Assembly: GCA_004295085.1 (NCBI GenBank)
Contig: SHNF01000009.1
Span: 1-64,000, forward strand
Source: Planctomycetota bacterium
GTDB taxonomy: Bacteria; Planctomycetota; UBA1135
Direction: 5' to 3'
DNA: 64,000 bases
Shown here: positions 62,723-64,000 of the stretch, one piece after another
Position numbering within the stretch: the first letter of the stretch is position 1
Layout of the letters: the number at the start of each line of letters is the position of its first letter
Program-made: the position numbers and the translations under genes
Notes under the pieces: generated by a model
Told to the model about the DNA's origin: nothing
The model's input: only the letters and a program-made list of their open reading frames with translations
Database searches by the model: none

Positions 62723-63079
62723 TTACCCCGTTTTGTTCCTGCGCAAGACTTTCTTCTGCCTGGGTTTTGCGCCGGGATCCGGGCACGCGCAGGGAGTTGC
62801 GTGGCAGTAAGGACAGCCCTTGCCGTACTTGCGGCGCGCGGCGCGCTCCAGGTCGACGCCCTGGATCGAGGCCAGGGTAGACAGCCAGGCCAGAACGTCC
62901 GCGAATTCCTCCTCCTGCCGGCCGCGCTCGCCCCGGCGCAGCGCCCGGGTCAGCTCGCCGACCTCTTCAGCGAACCAGAAATACGTGCCGTGCAAGCCCC
63001 TCGCCTTGTCCTTGCGATAGTAGATGGACTCGATGAGGCGTTGGAACTCACGCAGGCCCATCGGTTTGCGGTTGTTCAT
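62723..63079 (-). CDS. MazG-like nucleotide pyrophosphohydrolase with Cys-rich tail
   Basis: 118 residues. The MazG-like metal core is FWFAEEVGELTRALRR ... EEEFADVLAWLSTLAS (ExxE and ExxD), which hydrolyses nucleoside triphosphates to monophosphates by family. The C-terminus adds a small cysteine motif (KGCPYCHATPCACPDP), probably a zinc knuckle. Its ATG overlaps the stop of the upstream phosphatase gene. Single-domain MazG proteins often limit aberrant nucleotides. Confidence 0.8.
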   Translation of the reverse strand: MNNRKPMGLREFQRLIESIYYRKDKARGLHGTYFWFAEEVGELTRALRRGERGRQEEEFADVLAWLSTLASIQGVDLERAARRKYGKGCPYCHATPCACPDPGAKPRQKKVLRRNKTG

Positions 63080-64000
63080 GCGGACTCCCGGCGCAGCAGG
63101 GCGAAGGCCAGATCGGTGCGCGGCGGCGCGCCCAGGAAGGAGTGCAGCTTGCCTTCCATGGACGCCAGCCCCTCCTGGACCGCCAGCTTGGCCAGGGTGT
63201 AGACGCCGTTCTCGCCGAGAGGGCGCCCGTCCGCGCTGGTGCAGTCGAAGGCATCGGGACTGAACAGGAACAGGGCGTCGCCGGGCTTGAGCTGGAGGCC
63301 GGTGGTCTCCAGGGAGCGGCGGAACACCGGCCCCTGGTCGAAGCCGAGCGCGATGCCGTTGGGCTGGATCTTGCGCAGCTGGCCGGAAGCGGCGTCGTAG
63401 CGGATGGCGGGAGCCTTGTGGCCGGGCGAAACCAGCTCGACTTGTCCGCTTTCCGGCTCCAGGCGGGCCACGACGGCGGAGGCATAGAGGCCGCGGGCCA
63501 GGTCGCGGTTCAGGGAGGCATTGGTGGAGTCGCAGGCGGCCGCCAGCGGCTGGCCTTGCAGGATGGCCCCGCGCAGGTAGGCGCGCGTCATGGCCATGAG
63601 CAGGGCGCCGGGCGTGCCGCGCGCCGCGGTGGCGCCGACCACCACGGTCAGGCGGCCACGATCGTCGGCCAGCGCGTCCACGAAGTCGCCGCTGCCGGCG
63701 TCCTCGGCTTCCAAGAGACGCGTCTCGATGGTGTATCCGGAAGGTGCGGCCACCGTCATGGGCAGGAGATTGCGGCGCAGCTCGCGCAGGAGCTCGCTCT
63801 CACGCTGGCTCTTGGCCAGGGCGCGCTGCGCCGCCTCCTTGGCCACGAGGTCGCGCACCATGCGGTCGACGGCCCGGCCGAGCTGTGCCACTTCGCCGCT
63901 CGCGGACTGGACGTGGACCAGGTGGTCGATCCGGCCGCGGCTGACGGCCATGACGTCCTCGATCATGGCCTGCACCGGCGTCACGGCGCGCCGCGCCACC
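63076..64000 (-). CDS. SpoIIE/PP2C-type phosphatase with HAMP domain (partial)
   Basis: The visible ~307 residues run off the right edge, so the N-terminus (probably a transmembrane sensor) is missing. A HAMP-like segment (ARRAVTPVQAMIEDVMAVSRG ... VAQLGRAVDRMVRDL) is followed by a short coiled coil and the SpoIIE domain (DSGDFVDALADDRGRLTVVVGATAARGTPGALLMAMTRAYLR ... FLFSPDAFDC). Some canonical Asp are replaced (VVVGA for VVGDV-type), so activity is uncertain. It probably belongs to a partner-switching regulatory circuit. Confidence 0.8.
   Translation of the reverse strand, partial: VARRAVTPVQAMIEDVMAVSRGRIDHLVHVQSASGEVAQLGRAVDRMVRDLVAKEAAQRALAKSQRESELLRELRRNLLPMTVAAPSGYTIETRLLEAEDAGSGDFVDALADDRGRLTVVVGATAARGTPGALLMAMTRAYLRGAILQGQPLAAACDSTNASLNRDLARGLYASAVVARLEPESGQVELVSPGHKAPAIRYDAASGQLRKIQPNGIALGFDQGPVFRRSLETTGLQLKPGDALFLFSPDAFDCTSADGRPLGENGVYTLAKLAVQEGLASMEGKLHSFLGAPPRTDLAFALLRRESA

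Overview
This is one contiguous piece of chromosome of high G+C (about 70 %) from a free-living, Gram-negative-type bacterium. The best taxonomic guess is Planctomycetota or a close relative. Pointers are: three membrane-anchored ECF sigma factors fused to strings of carboxypeptidase-regulatory-like repeats, a HAF-repeat protein with a Cys/Gly-rich C-terminal export domain, DUF1570 and DUF885 peptidase-like proteins, a cysteine-rich exported protein and an oversized signal peptidase I. This placement is inference; there is no rRNA in the window.

Layout. 0.2-5.9 kb is a tight housekeeping operon (apt, birA, rph, a phosphoesterase, rdgB, lepA) in which most genes overlap by a few bases. 6.1-7.8 kb is a scarred region: a secreted protein gene, a truncated second copy of it, and an XRE-type fragment joined at the break. 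8-16.6 kb holds the three sigma-factor fusions, with a possible MITE-like element between the first two. 16.9-24 kb has the HAF protein, a lipoprotein, lepB, lptB, etfBA and a methyltransferase. 24.3-31.2 kb has dsbB, a five-gene minus-strand operon (Nudix, Gfo/Idh oxidoreductase, radical SAM, methyltransferase, kinase-like) and a divergent heptose-type nucleotidyltransferase/glycosyltransferase pair, suggesting envelope sugar chemistry. A tRNA-Val, an EEP-family nuclease/phosphatase and ligA follow.

35-42 kb includes a DegT aminotransferase, a lipoprotein, a gene interrupted by one in-frame TGA followed by a SECIS-like hairpin (candidate new selenoprotein), and a tonB/TonB-dependent receptor pair. 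42.9-49.7 kb is a four-gene metal-efflux cassette (His-rich exported protein plus CusB/CusA/CusC-like tripartite pump). 51.7-61 kb has pckA, a GNAT enzyme, peptidase-like proteins, lemA, a CobW GTPase and a bacterioferritin-like protein. The end carries the cysteine-rich protein, tRNA-Gly, a Zn-ribbon protein, a MazG-like protein and a partial SpoIIE-type phosphatase running off the right edge.

A recurring feature is a -10-like hexamer (TANNNT or close) ending 6-8 nt before the start codon, often with no Shine-Dalgarno sequence. This predicts many leaderless mRNAs and was used to decide some starts. The points most worth following up are the TGA-interrupted gene at 37.2-38.4 kb, the sigma/surface-domain fusions, the leaderless promoter pattern and the cysteine-rich protein at 61.3 kb.
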